From the NCBI GenBank assembly GCA_018675575.1, contig JABGXW010000022.1, positions 55,856 to 119,855 on the forward strand: a DNA stretch of 64,000 bases, read 5' to 3'. Origin of the DNA: Bacteriovoracaceae bacterium. Its GTDB lineage: Bacteria > Bdellovibrionota > Bacteriovoracia > Bacteriovoracales > Bacteriovoracaceae. Both the position numbers and the translations under genes were made by a program. The notes beneath the pieces are model-generated. The model did not search any database and was not told where the DNA came from. It saw only the letters and a list, made by a program, of their open reading frames with translations. Below, one piece after another: positions 17,373 through 26,308 of the stretch; within the stretch, counting starts at the first letter, position 1, and the number at the start of each line of letters is the position of its first letter.

Positions 17373-18350
17373 ATGATCGACCAACCTCAGAAAAAAACAA
17401 TTCTTATATTTGGTGTAGATACTTTTGCAGGATCAAGCATAGCTCAATTTTTTAAAAAGCATTTTCGAGTTATAGGAACTTACCACGATGAAAAAACGTC
17501 TATATCTGGGATCTTAACTATTCCCTGTGATGTTTTAGTCAAAGAGGAAGTTCAATTACTTATCTATGCATTTAAAGTTGATATTTGCATCTATGCTGTT
17601 GGTATGGAGTCTATTTATGAATGTGATCAAAATCCACAAAGAGCAGAAGCAATTAATACAAGTGGATTATTTAATGTCGCTGAGTTTTGTCAGCGCTATA
17701 AGGCCCAAGTCTGTTATCTTTCTTCGCAATATGTTTTTAGCGGGAATCAAGTAAACTACATAGAAATGGATATTCCTGACCCTAACACGGTTTATGGTAG
17801 GACAAAGTCTTCATCGGAATTTTATCTTCAGAAAACAAGTTTGAATTATATTATTTTTAGGTGCTGCCACCTCTATGGAAGAGGGCAGAGTGTTCTTAAG
17901 CAAACATGGTTTGAAAAGATTCAGAAAAACTTTCTTAAAAGTGAAAATGTTACAGCCGATGCGGCCTTAAAAATGGGCTTTCTTGACGTGGATTATCTTA
18001 GTATGTTGATGAAAGTTTGCTTTGAAAAAAATGTCATGAATAGGCTTTTTCAAATCTGTTCTAAGGACATTGACTCCCATTACGACTTTGCTAAAAAATA
18101 CTCTCAAATATTTAAAGAAAATACAAAATTGATAAAAGCTGGACTTTGGCCCTTTAAACTCGAAAAGGGAAATAAGAATTCACAGCTACAGTCTTATCAA
18201 TTAGATCCTGTTAATATTGAGGGATTTTTAAATATTACGATGCCAACAGTGGAAGAATCAATTCAATATACCTATGAGAAATTTAACGGATCTGTCGATC
18301 AAAAGTCAAGTTGGAGCAAATCTAAATCTGCGGGGATTAGTTTTATTTAG
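17373..18350 (+). CDS. RmlD-like NAD(P)-dependent sugar reductase (SDR superfamily)
   Basis: The start is set at 17373 because the longer frame begins inside the flagellin terminator. The 325-residue protein has a Rossmann nucleotide-binding motif at the N-terminus (ILIFGVDTFAGSSIAQFF), NAAGV-like YAVGMESIYECDQNP, LSSQYVFSGN, and the active-site YGRTK (Tyr and Lys of Y-x-x-x-K). This matches dTDP-4-dehydrorhamnose reductase (RmlD) and related epimerases for surface-sugar synthesis. No other sugar-nucleotide genes lie alongside. Confidence 0.82.
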   Translation: MIDQPQKKTILIFGVDTFAGSSIAQFFKKHFRVIGTYHDEKTSISGILTIPCDVLVKEEVQLLIYAFKVDICIYAVGMESIYECDQNPQRAEAINTSGLFNVAEFCQRYKAQVCYLSSQYVFSGNQVNYIEMDIPDPNTVYGRTKSSSEFYLQKTSLNYIIFRCCHLYGRGQSVLKQTWFEKIQKNFLKSENVTADAALKMGFLDVDYLSMLMKVCFEKNVMNRLFQICSKDIDSHYDFAKKYSQIFKENTKLIKAGLWPFKLEKGNKNSQLQSYQLDPVNIEGFLNITMPTVEESIQYTYEKFNGSVDQKSSWSKSKSAGISFI

Positions 18351-18923
18351 TTAACGAGAAGAATTTCGAATAAACTCTGAAAGATAATGCTTAACAAGCG
18401 CATCCATATCCACCTTCTCTCCTTGGAATTTCCATGTAATTTTATTGAATGGTCCAATATGGGCACGGATTTCATGTGGAGCAGCAGATTGTCTGAGATC
18501 TTGCTCAGATAGTCTCGCAGCAAATACGTCTTTACCGGAGCTAAGGAATCCAACACTGATAACGTCATTTGCCTTTCTTGCAACTACCAGACGAAGAGAA
18601 TTTCTAAAGAGCATAAAATCATTGATTGTATTTGAAATTTTAAAGAACTTTATCTTGTGGCTAGAGTTTTTATGACCTCGATGTTCATTAAATTTGTCTA
18701 TGAAAAGTTCTATCTTCTCCCGGAGTGCATCCATGAATTGAATTGAAGATTCTTCAAGAAGATATAGAGGACTTAAATGGTCATTCATGTGAATAACCCC
18801 GGTTTCATCCATGTTGATTTCTTCAAGAGCGAGATTCTCGATCCAGTCTGTGTTGACGTTCTTTTTTATGAGTGAATTTAGATTATTTTCCATAGTAAAA
18901 TTGTGATGAAATTTAGGTGGCAT
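18351..18923 (-). CDS. Protein of unknown function (up to 190 aa) downstream of 6S RNA
   Basis: No known domain is recognised. The sequence has the stretch ENLALEEINMDETGVIHMND and a C-terminal DMDALVKHYLSEFIRNSS. The start is uncertain: the first in-frame Met (18923) and a Met at 18893 are both without a good ribosome site. It lies on the same strand as, and just downstream of, the 6S RNA gene, where other proteobacteria often have a folate-metabolism gene. Confidence 0.55.
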   Translation of the reverse strand: MPPKFHHNFTMENNLNSLIKKNVNTDWIENLALEEINMDETGVIHMNDHLSPLYLLEESSIQFMDALREKIELFIDKFNEHRGHKNSSHKIKFFKISNTINDFMLFRNSLRLVVARKANDVISVGFLSSGKDVFAARLSEQDLRQSAAPHEIRAHIGPFNKITWKFQGEKVDMDALVKHYLSEFIRNSSR

Positions 18924-18936
18924 GTCAAATAATAAA

Positions 18937-19111
18937 GGACCTATGCCGACTGTCGTCTTCCGCCCGCCGTTTGACAGGTGGATGCAGTTATAACCACTTT
19001 AGGCTTCTCACTTCAAATCTTTCAATTTGCGTGAGCTTGCTCACCATGATCAGGGACCGCTTCACTAAAATAAATTGTAGGGCGAAAATACGTATCGCCG
19101 ACAATAGGCCC
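18937..19111 (-). ncRNA. ssrS: 6S RNA
   Basis: Read on the minus strand, the 175-base stretch has conserved 6S RNA features. It contains GGTGAGCAAGCTCAC and then GAGAAGCCTAAAGTGGTTA, TAACTGCATCCACCT, which align with the E. coli 6S segments GGUGAGCAUGCUC and GAGAAGCCUUAAAACUGC. The ends pair: GGGCCTAT at the 5' end with ATAGGTCC at the 3' end (one G-U). A -10 TATACT (19119-19124) ends seven bases before the first G. 6S RNA binds the housekeeping RNA polymerase and damps it in stationary phase. Confidence 0.85.
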
Positions 19112-19118
19112 TAGCATT

Positions 19119-19147
19119 AGTATACTAGATTCGGCTAAATTCGTCCT
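19119..19147 (-). promoter_or_regulatory. Promoter of 6S RNA
   Basis: On the minus strand TATACT (19119-19124) lies 17 bases downstream of a poor -35 AGGACG (19142-19147). The expected start is the GGG at 19111, which is also where the 6S terminal stem begins. Confidence 0.5.
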
Positions 19148-19353
19148 CGGTAAAGATTGACTAGCACAGTCATTACGGCTACTTGGAGCATAAAAAAGAT
19201 TCCTTATTATTGTTGATATAAATACTGCTGCGGGTTATAATTGCATAAGCAGTTATTATTTTGTGTAAAACGGTAAAATCCGTTAAAGTGTCTAGAATAG
19301 GCAACCGAATAGTACTTGAGTACACTATCAGGTCTACACTAGGAGACAGGTAT

Positions 19354-19548
19354 ATGTTTAATAAGGTCTTTGAATATCTTGAAGATGAAAGCGGGCAGAC
19401 TTCTACAGAATATATTCTGCTAGTGGCAGTAGTCGCACTGATTGTGTTTAAGTTTAAGAAAACAGCATCAGCAAAGCTAGACGCACTTACAAGTGGTGTG
19501 TTCGACAAAGCTAATACAAAAATCCTTCAAGAAATGGATGACAATTAG
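19354..19548 (+). CDS. flp: Flp-type IVb pilin
   Basis: The start at 19354 follows AGGAG (19341-19345); the longer frame lacks it. The 64-residue prepilin has the class III leader pattern ESGQTSTEY: cleavage after Gly, Glu at position +5 and Tyr after it, then a hydrophobic helix ILLVAVVALIVFKF. Flp subunits polymerise into the thin Tad pilus. The gene starts the Tad locus, and a perfect inverted repeat GTACT-TG-AGTAC (19312-19323) lies about 30 bases upstream and might be an operator. Confidence 0.86.
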   Translation: MFNKVFEYLEDESGQTSTEYILLVAVVALIVFKFKKTASAKLDALTSGVFDKANTKILQEMDDN

Positions 19549-19665
19549 AACCATCTACACTTTTTTTACGATCCACTTACTCAAGTAAAATATCTTTCGC
19601 GTAAAAGATTAGGGCATTAATTTCCATAGCCTTGCTCTTTATTATCACACCTTTAAAATTAAGCT

Positions 19666-19887
19666 ATGAAATCGATTCGAAACAAGAGAGGGCAAGCGCT
19701 CGTTGAATACATTATTATATTTTCTTTCCTTGCTCTCATTGCAATCAAGATGGTTCAAGGTGTAAGTGGCTACCTAAGTGATACGATGGGAAATCTGGCC
19801 TATTACTTAAGCCAGCAATTGTCGGTGGGTGTTTGTGATGAACATTGTTTCTTTAGTGGTTATAAAAACCGAGCGATTAACGAATGA
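19666..19887 (+). CDS. Second Flp/TadE-type prepilin-like protein
   Basis: A 73-residue protein with RGQALVEYIIIFSFLALIAI: cleavage after Gly, Glu at +5 and a hydrophobic helix. The tail has two Cys (VGVCDEHCFFSG), which could form a disulphide outside. It may be a minor pilin or a TadE-like pseudopilin. The last four bases overlap the prepilin peptidase gene. Confidence 0.75.
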   Translation: MKSIRNKRGQALVEYIIIFSFLALIAIKMVQGVSGYLSDTMGNLAYYLSQQLSVGVCDEHCFFSGYKNRAINE

Positions 19888-20396
19888 AAATTCCTGGGGC
19901 AATCTATCTTTTTTTATTGGTGGAATTATTTTTTGTAGCTGTCATCGACTTTAAAACTAAGAAGATCTCTAATCTTTGGTCGATCATCAACCTTTGTTTT
20001 TTTATCCTCTCCTTTTTTCTTTTTCCCAATCAATACATATTATCATTAAAATTATTTTTTATCCCTGGCTGTATATTGCTAGGTGGATTTGGTCTCTATC
20101 TCTTAAAAATAATGGGAGCAGGTGATTCAAAATACCTTTTCACTTTTTTTCTACTAACACCTCTAGCTGTTCATGAGACTGTATTTGTATACCTTGCTGT
20201 ATCGACGGTTATCATTGCAACTTGTATTCTTATTTATAATTCAATTAAAAACTTTTCAAATTTTATATTTGCGATCAAGACTTTTGATAAGGCCCTGTTC
20301 AAACAAATATTTGGTACAAAATTTACGTATGCACCGGTAATACTATTTTCATGGATGTGGTTGGGATGGGAACAAAAAAAATCAATTTTTTGGTAG
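19884..20396 (+). CDS. cpaA: A24-family prepilin peptidase (CpaA/TadV)
   Basis: The 170-residue integral membrane protein carries both catalytic aspartates of the family: Asp22 in VIDFKTKKISN and Asp80 in MGAGDSKYL (G-x-G-D). Predicted membrane helices flank both. It cuts the leader from the Flp pilins and TadE-like proteins in this locus. It overlaps its neighbours on both sides. Confidence 0.9.
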   Translation: MKIPGAIYLFLLVELFFVAVIDFKTKKISNLWSIINLCFFILSFFLFPNQYILSLKLFFIPGCILLGGFGLYLLKIMGAGDSKYLFTFFLLTPLAVHETVFVYLAVSTVIIATCILIYNSIKNFSNFIFAIKTFDKALFKQIFGTKFTYAPVILFSWMWLGWEQKKSIFW

Positions 20397-20674
20397 GAAA
20401 TGAATCCGGTCAATCGATGGTTGAATATATTATGTTATTGGGAGTCGTAATGATTCTTACGTTTTCTGTTATCCAAAGTAAGAGATTCAAAGACTTTTTT
20501 GGAAATCAATCTCCTGCTCTAAACGCTCTCAGAAACCGAATGATTTATAGTTATCGTCACGGAACCTTTGGATCGGAAGATAATACTGATTACACTTCAA
20601 CTACCCATGATACCTATAAGGTTCCCGGGGAAAATAATTCAAGGTTTTTCTCTCCACTAGATACGTATCCATAA
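20351..20674 (+). CDS. Pilin-like protein with class III leader
   Basis: A leader ending NESGQSMVEYIMLLGVV has the Gly-Gln cleavage site and Glu at +5, followed by a hydrophobic helix and a charged tail of about 70 residues. The start is uncertain; Met at 20366 is also possible. It overlaps the peptidase gene and ends at the ATG of the next gene (20674). Probably a minor Tad pilus subunit. Confidence 0.7.
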   Translation: MDVVGMGTKKINFLVGNESGQSMVEYIMLLGVVMILTFSVIQSKRFKDFFGNQSPALNALRNRMIYSYRHGTFGSEDNTDYTSTTHDTYKVPGENNSRFFSPLDTYP

Positions 20675-21183
20675 TGAAAAAAAACAATGATAAAGGACAA
20701 TCGACTGTTGAATTTTTAATGACTTTTGTCTTCATTTTCGGAATTATGTTTGTTTATGTAAAAATTGCGCTTAATTTTACCAGGGGATACATGATTCACC
20801 TGGCAAATTATCAAGCTTCTAGAGCCTATTTGATTAGTGATTTAAATAGTAATGATTCGTCTGGATCTGATAGCAAAGCAACGGAGGCAGCAACTAAGGT
20901 TTGGAAAAGTTATTACTCTGACTTTTCTGGCACAGATATTGTTGCTAATTCTCCAGCTTTTGGTGGTAGTAGTATATTCGTAGGAACCTTTGTCGAATAT
21001 ACAGAAAAGTTTTCATTTGGGTTCCCCTTTAGCGCCATGGATCCAATGGAACTGAGATCAGAATCTTTTTTAGGCAGAGAACCAACGAGACAAACATGTT
21101 TAGAGCGAACTTGTAAATCGATGAAAGATTTAGGCGCAAATGATTGTGGGGCCCATATGACATTGAGTGATAATGGTTGTTAA
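20674..21183 (+). CDS. TadE-like pseudopilin
   Basis: The 169-residue protein begins KGQSTVEFLMTFVFIFGIMF: Gly before the cleavage site, Glu at +5, then a hydrophobic segment. The exported part has several Cys near its C-terminus (CLERTCKSMKDLGANDCG), likely disulphides. TadE-family pseudopilins are processed by the same prepilin peptidase and take part in Tad pilus assembly. It overlaps the next gene by 17 bases. Confidence 0.75.
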   Translation: MKKNNDKGQSTVEFLMTFVFIFGIMFVYVKIALNFTRGYMIHLANYQASRAYLISDLNSNDSSGSDSKATEAATKVWKSYYSDFSGTDIVANSPAFGGSSIFVGTFVEYTEKFSFGFPFSAMDPMELRSESFLGREPTRQTCLERTCKSMKDLGANDCGAHMTLSDNGC

Positions 21184-21682
21184 TAAAAAGTTATATTTAA
21201 GAAATCAAGAAGGGCAGGCAATTTTTGAGTTTGTTGTTTTCCTTCCATTAATGCTTGTACTCATGACAGTGATGCTGACCACCGGAAATGCCATTAATGC
21301 TTCCATCAATCAACAGAAAGCAACGAGGGGTTACTTCTTTAATCTCATCCAAAATAACTCAAGTATTCCTGTCAAAACAGATATGGAATTATTAAAAAAT
21401 AATGCCGTTGCAAAAGTCAGTGCTTTTTCTATTGGATGGAGAACAAAAGAAGTTGATGGAAAAGAATCTCTTGCTACATGTACCAAGTATACGACTATGC
21501 TTGGCAGTATCAATGCTGATGAAACTTGTGAAGATCCTATCCTAGACGATAACAAATCTCAATTTATAAGAATTTTTACTTTCTATGGTGTTTGTACCGA
21601 AAGTTATCAGATTGACGGCACAGGAAATTATCGTGCAAATTGGATAGAAAAGGCCAGCGACATTTGTACAACCTCACAATAA
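21167..21682 (+). CDS. TadE-like protein
   Basis: The 171-residue protein contains EGQAIFEFVVFLPLMLVL (Gly-Gln cleavage site, Glu at +5, hydrophobic stretch) and an exported domain with several Cys (TCKYT, TCEDP, GVCTES, DICTTS). It is the second TadE-type protein in tandem. Such pairs (TadE and TadF/G) are common in Tad loci. The start may be ATG at 21167 or the Met at 21173. Confidence 0.72.
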   Translation: MIMVVNKKLYLRNQEGQAIFEFVVFLPLMLVLMTVMLTTGNAINASINQQKATRGYFFNLIQNNSSIPVKTDMELLKNNAVAKVSAFSIGWRTKEVDGKESLATCTKYTTMLGSINADETCEDPILDDNKSQFIRIFTFYGVCTESYQIDGTGNYRANWIEKASDICTTSQ

Positions 21683-21770
21683 TTTCAGCTACTAAGTAAA
21701 TCTTGCCCAACATGAAATCCCTTGTAAATATTTGATAAAATTAAGATAAAAGAAAAGTGAGCGAAAAACT

Positions 21771-22586
21771 ATGAATACTCGAGCGTTTACCTTAGCCTTA
21801 ATTATCTCCGCCTTCGCCATGATGATGGTGTACACCTATATTGAGGACCAACAGTCCGCTATAATCAAACAATATGGTAAAAAAATAACTGTTGTTGTTG
21901 CGAAGGTGAACATCAAAGAACTTGAACTAATCGATGATTCGAAGATTTCAGTAAAAACAATTCCACAATCATTTGCGGCTCCAGGACATTTTAAAGAAAT
22001 GCAATTGTTAGAGAATACAATTGCCACTACTCCAATTTTGAAAGGAGAACAGATTACGAAGCCAAGAATTACTTTCCCTGGACAAAAGACGGGTCTTGCC
22101 AGACAAGTATCAATGGGAAAGCGGGCCATTGCCATTACAATTACTGAGAAGCAAGCTGTTTCTAAATTAATTAAGCCCGGTGATCGTGTCGATATTTTAG
22201 CTGCCATTGATTATTCTTCAGGACATAAAGAACTACAAAAAACTATGACTATTCTTCAGGATATTCTTGTACTTTCAACCGGGATGAATATGACAAACTC
22301 AATTCCTTTGATTGGAATTAAAACACCGAGAGTTATACGAAAGATGAATTTGAGTACTTATAATCAGTACAATACGGTTACTCTCGAGCTTGATCCTTAT
22401 CAAGTACAAAAGGTCGTCTTTCTTTTGACTTTTTCTGGTATCCCACCTTATCTTTCATTAAGAAATAGTTCTGATAATCAAATTATTAGAATTAAGTCGA
22501 CAAGACTTTTTGATCTGCTCGGTGATGACGGTCCTGAAGCAAAAGCATTCTTTAGTGAACAAAATAAAGTTAAGGGTGGGCGTTAA
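21771..22586 (+). CDS. cpaB: Flp pilus assembly protein CpaB (RcpC)
   Basis: The 271-residue protein has an N-terminal hydrophobic segment (TLALIISAFAMMMVYTYI), a SAF domain around residues 38-105 (KVNIKELELIDDSKI...GEQITKPRI) and the RcpC core MGKRAIAITITEKQAVSKLI. CpaB works with the CpaC secretin in the outer part of the Tad machine. It ends with a TAATG overlap into cpaC. Confidence 0.9.
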   Translation: MNTRAFTLALIISAFAMMMVYTYIEDQQSAIIKQYGKKITVVVAKVNIKELELIDDSKISVKTIPQSFAAPGHFKEMQLLENTIATTPILKGEQITKPRITFPGQKTGLARQVSMGKRAIAITITEKQAVSKLIKPGDRVDILAAIDYSSGHKELQKTMTILQDILVLSTGMNMTNSIPLIGIKTPRVIRKMNLSTYNQYNTVTLELDPYQVQKVVFLLTFSGIPPYLSLRNSSDNQIIRIKSTRLFDLLGDDGPEAKAFFSEQNKVKGGR

Positions 22587-24094
22587 TGCTTAAGACCTTT
22601 AACTTTATTCTCATTCTTTTACTTTCAAGCTTTTATTTAAATGTAAATGCTCAAGATAAAACGAAGTTAGAAGAAAAGTCTCTAGAGGTTGTTCTTGGAA
22701 TAGACAAGATTGTTAAATTGGATTTTGTTTTATCAAGACAAAAACAAGTGCAAATAGGTAATGAGTCAGCTCTCTCTTATCAAATACTCCCTTCTACAAA
22801 AGAGATCGTTTTCAAAGGTTTAAAGCCTGGCAAAACTTCTGTAACCTTAAGGTCAACAGTTGGAGATATAAAGGTTAAGTACCTAGTGAATGTTACCACT
22901 AATGATCAATCAAAGATCGTTAAAGAGCTTCGGGATTTCTTGGATGATGTTGAGGGTTTAGAAATAGGAATAAAGGGAGAGTATGTTTATGTTGGAGGGA
23001 AGATAGTTGTTCCTAATGATATAGGTCGCGTTGTCGTTATTCTCGATAAGTATCCCGATGTGATTCGATTGGTTGAACTTTCTCCTCAAACCCAGAGAGT
23101 AATCGCCAAGAAAATGCAAGATGAAATTCAAAAAGCAGGCATGAGAGATGTAACTGTCAGAATAGTAAATAGCCAGTTTTGGCTAGAAGGTGTTGTGACT
23201 AATAAAGGTGAACCAGAAAGAGCTCAGAGAATTGCGAACTCCTACGTTCCAGATCAAATTCAATCTTTAGCAGTCAGAACGGATTCTGTTCAAACTGCGA
23301 GAAGAAATATTATCGAAAATTTTATCCAACTAAATGAAAAAAAGAAAAAACAACCCGCTGCAAAACTGATAAAGATAACAGCTCAGTTTGTAGAACTTAC
23401 TAGAGATTATAACAAGATATTTGGATTTAAATGGACTCCAACCCTTGGCGGTGATGGTGGTTCCATCAATTTAGGGCGTGGAAGTTCTGGAGACCTAACG
23501 ACAAATTCGTCAAATACTTTATCTGCAACGATTTCAAACTTATTTCCAAAACTTGCCTCAGCTAAATCGGCGGGACATGCAAGGGTCATCCAGTCTGGAG
23601 TTGTTCTAGTTAAAGATGGTCAATCATCACCATCCACAATTAGAAAAGAAAGCGAGAAGCCTTTTGCAATTGGAACAGGCGAGTTTCTAAAATCAGAAAA
23701 AGCCAAGTCTGGTTTTAATTTACAGGTTTCAAAGCCCAAGGTCTTACCAGAAGAAAATATTGAAATGGGGTTAGGTATTTCTGTCTCTGCCACGATTGGA
23801 AACCCACCAGAAACTATCGCAAATAGTATTAGTACTTTTGTCTTGATAAAAAACAAAGAAACAGCTGTTGTTGGTGGAATTGTTATTAACAAAACCGCCA
23901 CGGACTTTGATCGAGATCCTCCTGGAGGAGTTGATACCATTGAAAATGGACAGCCATTATTCTCGTTTATTAAATCTAAATCTTATATAACTTCACGTAA
24001 TCAATTTGTGGTCTTTGTTACTCCAGAGATTATCGAATCTGCCTCACAGGGTACTGAAGAAATTAAAAAGAAATTTAGACAGAGGACTAGATAA
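22586..24094 (+). CDS. cpaC: Tad/Flp pilus secretin CpaC (RcpA)
   Basis: The 502-residue protein has a signal peptide (ending NVNAQ), an N-terminal pilus-formation/BON-type region with KEIVFKGLKPGKTSVTLRS, and a C-terminal secretin domain with VVLVKDGQS, IEMGLGISVSATIG and KNKETAVVGGIV, closing on FVVFVTPEIIE. It forms the outer-membrane channel of the Tad pilus. The start overlaps the cpaB stop by one base. Confidence 0.9.
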   Translation: MLKTFNFILILLLSSFYLNVNAQDKTKLEEKSLEVVLGIDKIVKLDFVLSRQKQVQIGNESALSYQILPSTKEIVFKGLKPGKTSVTLRSTVGDIKVKYLVNVTTNDQSKIVKELRDFLDDVEGLEIGIKGEYVYVGGKIVVPNDIGRVVVILDKYPDVIRLVELSPQTQRVIAKKMQDEIQKAGMRDVTVRIVNSQFWLEGVVTNKGEPERAQRIANSYVPDQIQSLAVRTDSVQTARRNIIENFIQLNEKKKKQPAAKLIKITAQFVELTRDYNKIFGFKWTPTLGGDGGSINLGRGSSGDLTTNSSNTLSATISNLFPKLASAKSAGHARVIQSGVVLVKDGQSSPSTIRKESEKPFAIGTGEFLKSEKAKSGFNLQVSKPKVLPEENIEMGLGISVSATIGNPPETIANSISTFVLIKNKETAVVGGIVINKTATDFDRDPPGGVDTIENGQPLFSFIKSKSYITSRNQFVVFVTPEIIESASQGTEEIKKKFRQRTR

Positions 24095-24095
24095 T

Positions 24096-26306
24096 TTGGC
24101 TGGATATGTAATAACTATTATTGGAGGTAAGGGCGGACAGGGGAAGTCCCAAGTTGCCGCGAACCTGGCTTTTGCTTATGCACAAGAGGCAAGAACAAAA
24201 GTTTTACTTTTGGACTTTGATCAAAAAGCCGGTGGAGATCAAGCTCTTATTACAGGTATAAAACAAAAGAAGACTGTTAAGGAATTGTCTGACTTTGGTG
24301 GGGCAATAGATCCTCGCACCATTATGCAATTTGTAAGCGGCCATCCTGCAGGCGTCTCGTTTTGTGGTATGCCCTCGGATTCAACGAATGCGGCTTCTGT
24401 CAGCGCAGAAGGTATCGGTAAAACTTTAAAGGCCATTACTAATATCTATGCCTTAACTATAATCGATACAGGTTCAGAACTCTCACCATTAGCGTTAAAA
24501 GCATTGGAATTTTCAACAGTCATTTTTATGGTTACGACACCTGATATTCTCGCCGTAAATCAAACAAGAAGATTGTATTCAGAGTTAGTTACTCTAATGT
24601 TTCCAAAAGATATGATTCAAGTTCTGCTTAATCAAAATGTAAAAGGCCATCCCGTTACCCCTGAATTAGTTGGGAAGACAGTAGGTAAACCTATTTTTTC
24701 AGTAATACCTAAAGATGATGGGACTTGTATAGCCGCACTTAATAAAAAAACACCCGTCATGGTGGCACAAAAAGCCAGTCCTTTTGCAAAAGGAATGATA
24801 GATCTTGCCAGAAGGATTATTCAAAAAAATATCTTAAAAACTCTTGATAAATTAAATAAACCTAGTGATGTAGGATCAAAAACCACAGAGAAGGTATCGG
24901 GCGGAAAATCAGATAACTCATGGGTTGGACTAAAGAGAAGAATCCATCGTTCACTTGTTGAAGAAATGGATTTAAAAGCGACAGACAAAGATGATCCGAA
25001 TGCCCAAATTATTTTAAAAGAACAGACAAAAAAACTTGTTGTTGAACTATTAAATAAAGAAGACACCAAAGGCATTCTCACTTCAAGAGAGGACATGAAT
25101 GGGATTGTGAAAGAAATTATAGATGAAGCTCTTGGCCTTGGTCCTCTTGAAGACTTATTGGCAGATGTAAATTGCTCTGAAATTATGGTCTGTGGACCAG
25201 AGAGAATTTTCTATGAGCATGATGGTAAGATTAAAAAATCTAAAATTATATTTACTGACGATAGACAAGTACTTAACGTTATCGAAAGAATTGTGGCCCC
25301 GATTGGCAGACGAATTGACGAAAAAACACCTTATGTTGATGCTAGATTGCCTGATGGGTCCAGGGTGCATGCTATTATTCCACCTTGTTCGTTGGATGGA
25401 TGTACAATTACTATCAGAAAATTCCCAGAGAATAGATTGACCTGGAAAGATTTGGTGAAGTTTGGATCGATCACGCAAAATATGGGTGATTTCCTCAGGA
25501 TTGCAGTTGAAGGTCATCGAAATATTGTTGTGAGTGGTGGTACTGGCTCCGGTAAAACAACATTAATAAATGTTCTGGGTGGATTTATTCAGGCCAATGA
25601 AAGAATCATCACTTGTGAAGACTCCGCTGAACTGGACTTTCCTCAAGATCATGTGGTTCGATTAGAGACAAGGCCTGCTTCTCTTGAAGGTGACGGAGCG
25701 ATTGATATTCGATGTTTAGTAAAACAAACTTTGAGAATGCGCCCCGATCGAATTGTAGTTGGAGAGTGTCGTGGTGGTGAAACTTTGGATATGCTCCAGG
25801 CAATGGGCACAGGACATGATGGCTCAATGACAACCGTCCATTCAAATAATCCTCGAGAATGTATTGGACGTCTTGAAACACTTGTACAGTATGCAGGAGC
25901 AGGGTTAAGTCCAAAGGCCATTCGAGAAATGATTGCAGCTTCAGTTCATCTTATTATTCAGCAATCACGGCTTGATGATGGATCGAGACGGATTACACAT
26001 ATAACAGAGATCGGTGGAATGCAGGGAGATGTTGTCACTCTTCAAGATATCTTCTTATACACCCAAAAAGGAATTGATAGGCAAGGTAAAATTATTGGTG
26101 AACATGAAGCATCAGGATTTATTCCAAAATTCATCGAAAAACTCGAAAAGCAGGGCTACAATGTTCCCCGAGGACTCTTTTCAAATGAACCTTCTGGAGC
26201 ACCGTCACCGAAAAAACGACCACCAGATGGTCAACGATCTACACAAGGCCCTCCGCAAGGTAGTCGACCAGATCCGAGAAAAAAAGTTAAAAAGAAAGTT
26301 GGTTAA
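24096..26306 (+). CDS. cpaF: CpaE-like MinD/ParA ATPase fused to CpaF/TadA pilus ATPase
   Basis: The start is a TTG at 24096 with AGAGGA nine bases upstream; longer frames overlap cpaC. The 736-residue protein holds two ATPases. Residues 5-230 resemble CpaE/TadZ: deviant Walker A GGKGGQGKS at 10-18, LLLDFDQKAGGDQ and IIDTGSELSPLALK. A hydrophilic linker follows, then the CpaF/TadA secretion ATPase from about residue 330: Walker A SGGTGSGKTT near 480, the Asp/Glu box ITCEDSAELDFPQDH, GECRGGETLDMLQAMGTGHDG and the His box MTTVHSNNPRECIGRLE. The tail is Pro/Lys rich. TadA drives Flp assembly. The single-polypeptide fusion is unusual. Confidence 0.9.
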   Translation: MAGYVITIIGGKGGQGKSQVAANLAFAYAQEARTKVLLLDFDQKAGGDQALITGIKQKKTVKELSDFGGAIDPRTIMQFVSGHPAGVSFCGMPSDSTNAASVSAEGIGKTLKAITNIYALTIIDTGSELSPLALKALEFSTVIFMVTTPDILAVNQTRRLYSELVTLMFPKDMIQVLLNQNVKGHPVTPELVGKTVGKPIFSVIPKDDGTCIAALNKKTPVMVAQKASPFAKGMIDLARRIIQKNILKTLDKLNKPSDVGSKTTEKVSGGKSDNSWVGLKRRIHRSLVEEMDLKATDKDDPNAQIILKEQTKKLVVELLNKEDTKGILTSREDMNGIVKEIIDEALGLGPLEDLLADVNCSEIMVCGPERIFYEHDGKIKKSKIIFTDDRQVLNVIERIVAPIGRRIDEKTPYVDARLPDGSRVHAIIPPCSLDGCTITIRKFPENRLTWKDLVKFGSITQNMGDFLRIAVEGHRNIVVSGGTGSGKTTLINVLGGFIQANERIITCEDSAELDFPQDHVVRLETRPASLEGDGAIDIRCLVKQTLRMRPDRIVVGECRGGETLDMLQAMGTGHDGSMTTVHSNNPRECIGRLETLVQYAGAGLSPKAIREMIAASVHLIIQQSRLDDGSRRITHITEIGGMQGDVVTLQDIFLYTQKGIDRQGKIIGEHEASGFIPKFIEKLEKQGYNVPRGLFSNEPSGAPSPKKRPPDGQRSTQGPPQGSRPDPRKKVKKKVG

Positions 26307-26308
26307 TA

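Noticed and set aside
18917..19114. Plus-strand open frame of 65 codons
   Set aside because: It lies across the 6S RNA gene on the opposite strand, has no ribosome site and no protein-like features.
19284..19311. Possible sigma-28-like promoter upstream of the Flp pilin (TAAA then ACCGAATA)
   Set aside because: Spacing is 16, not 15, and the -10 match is weak.
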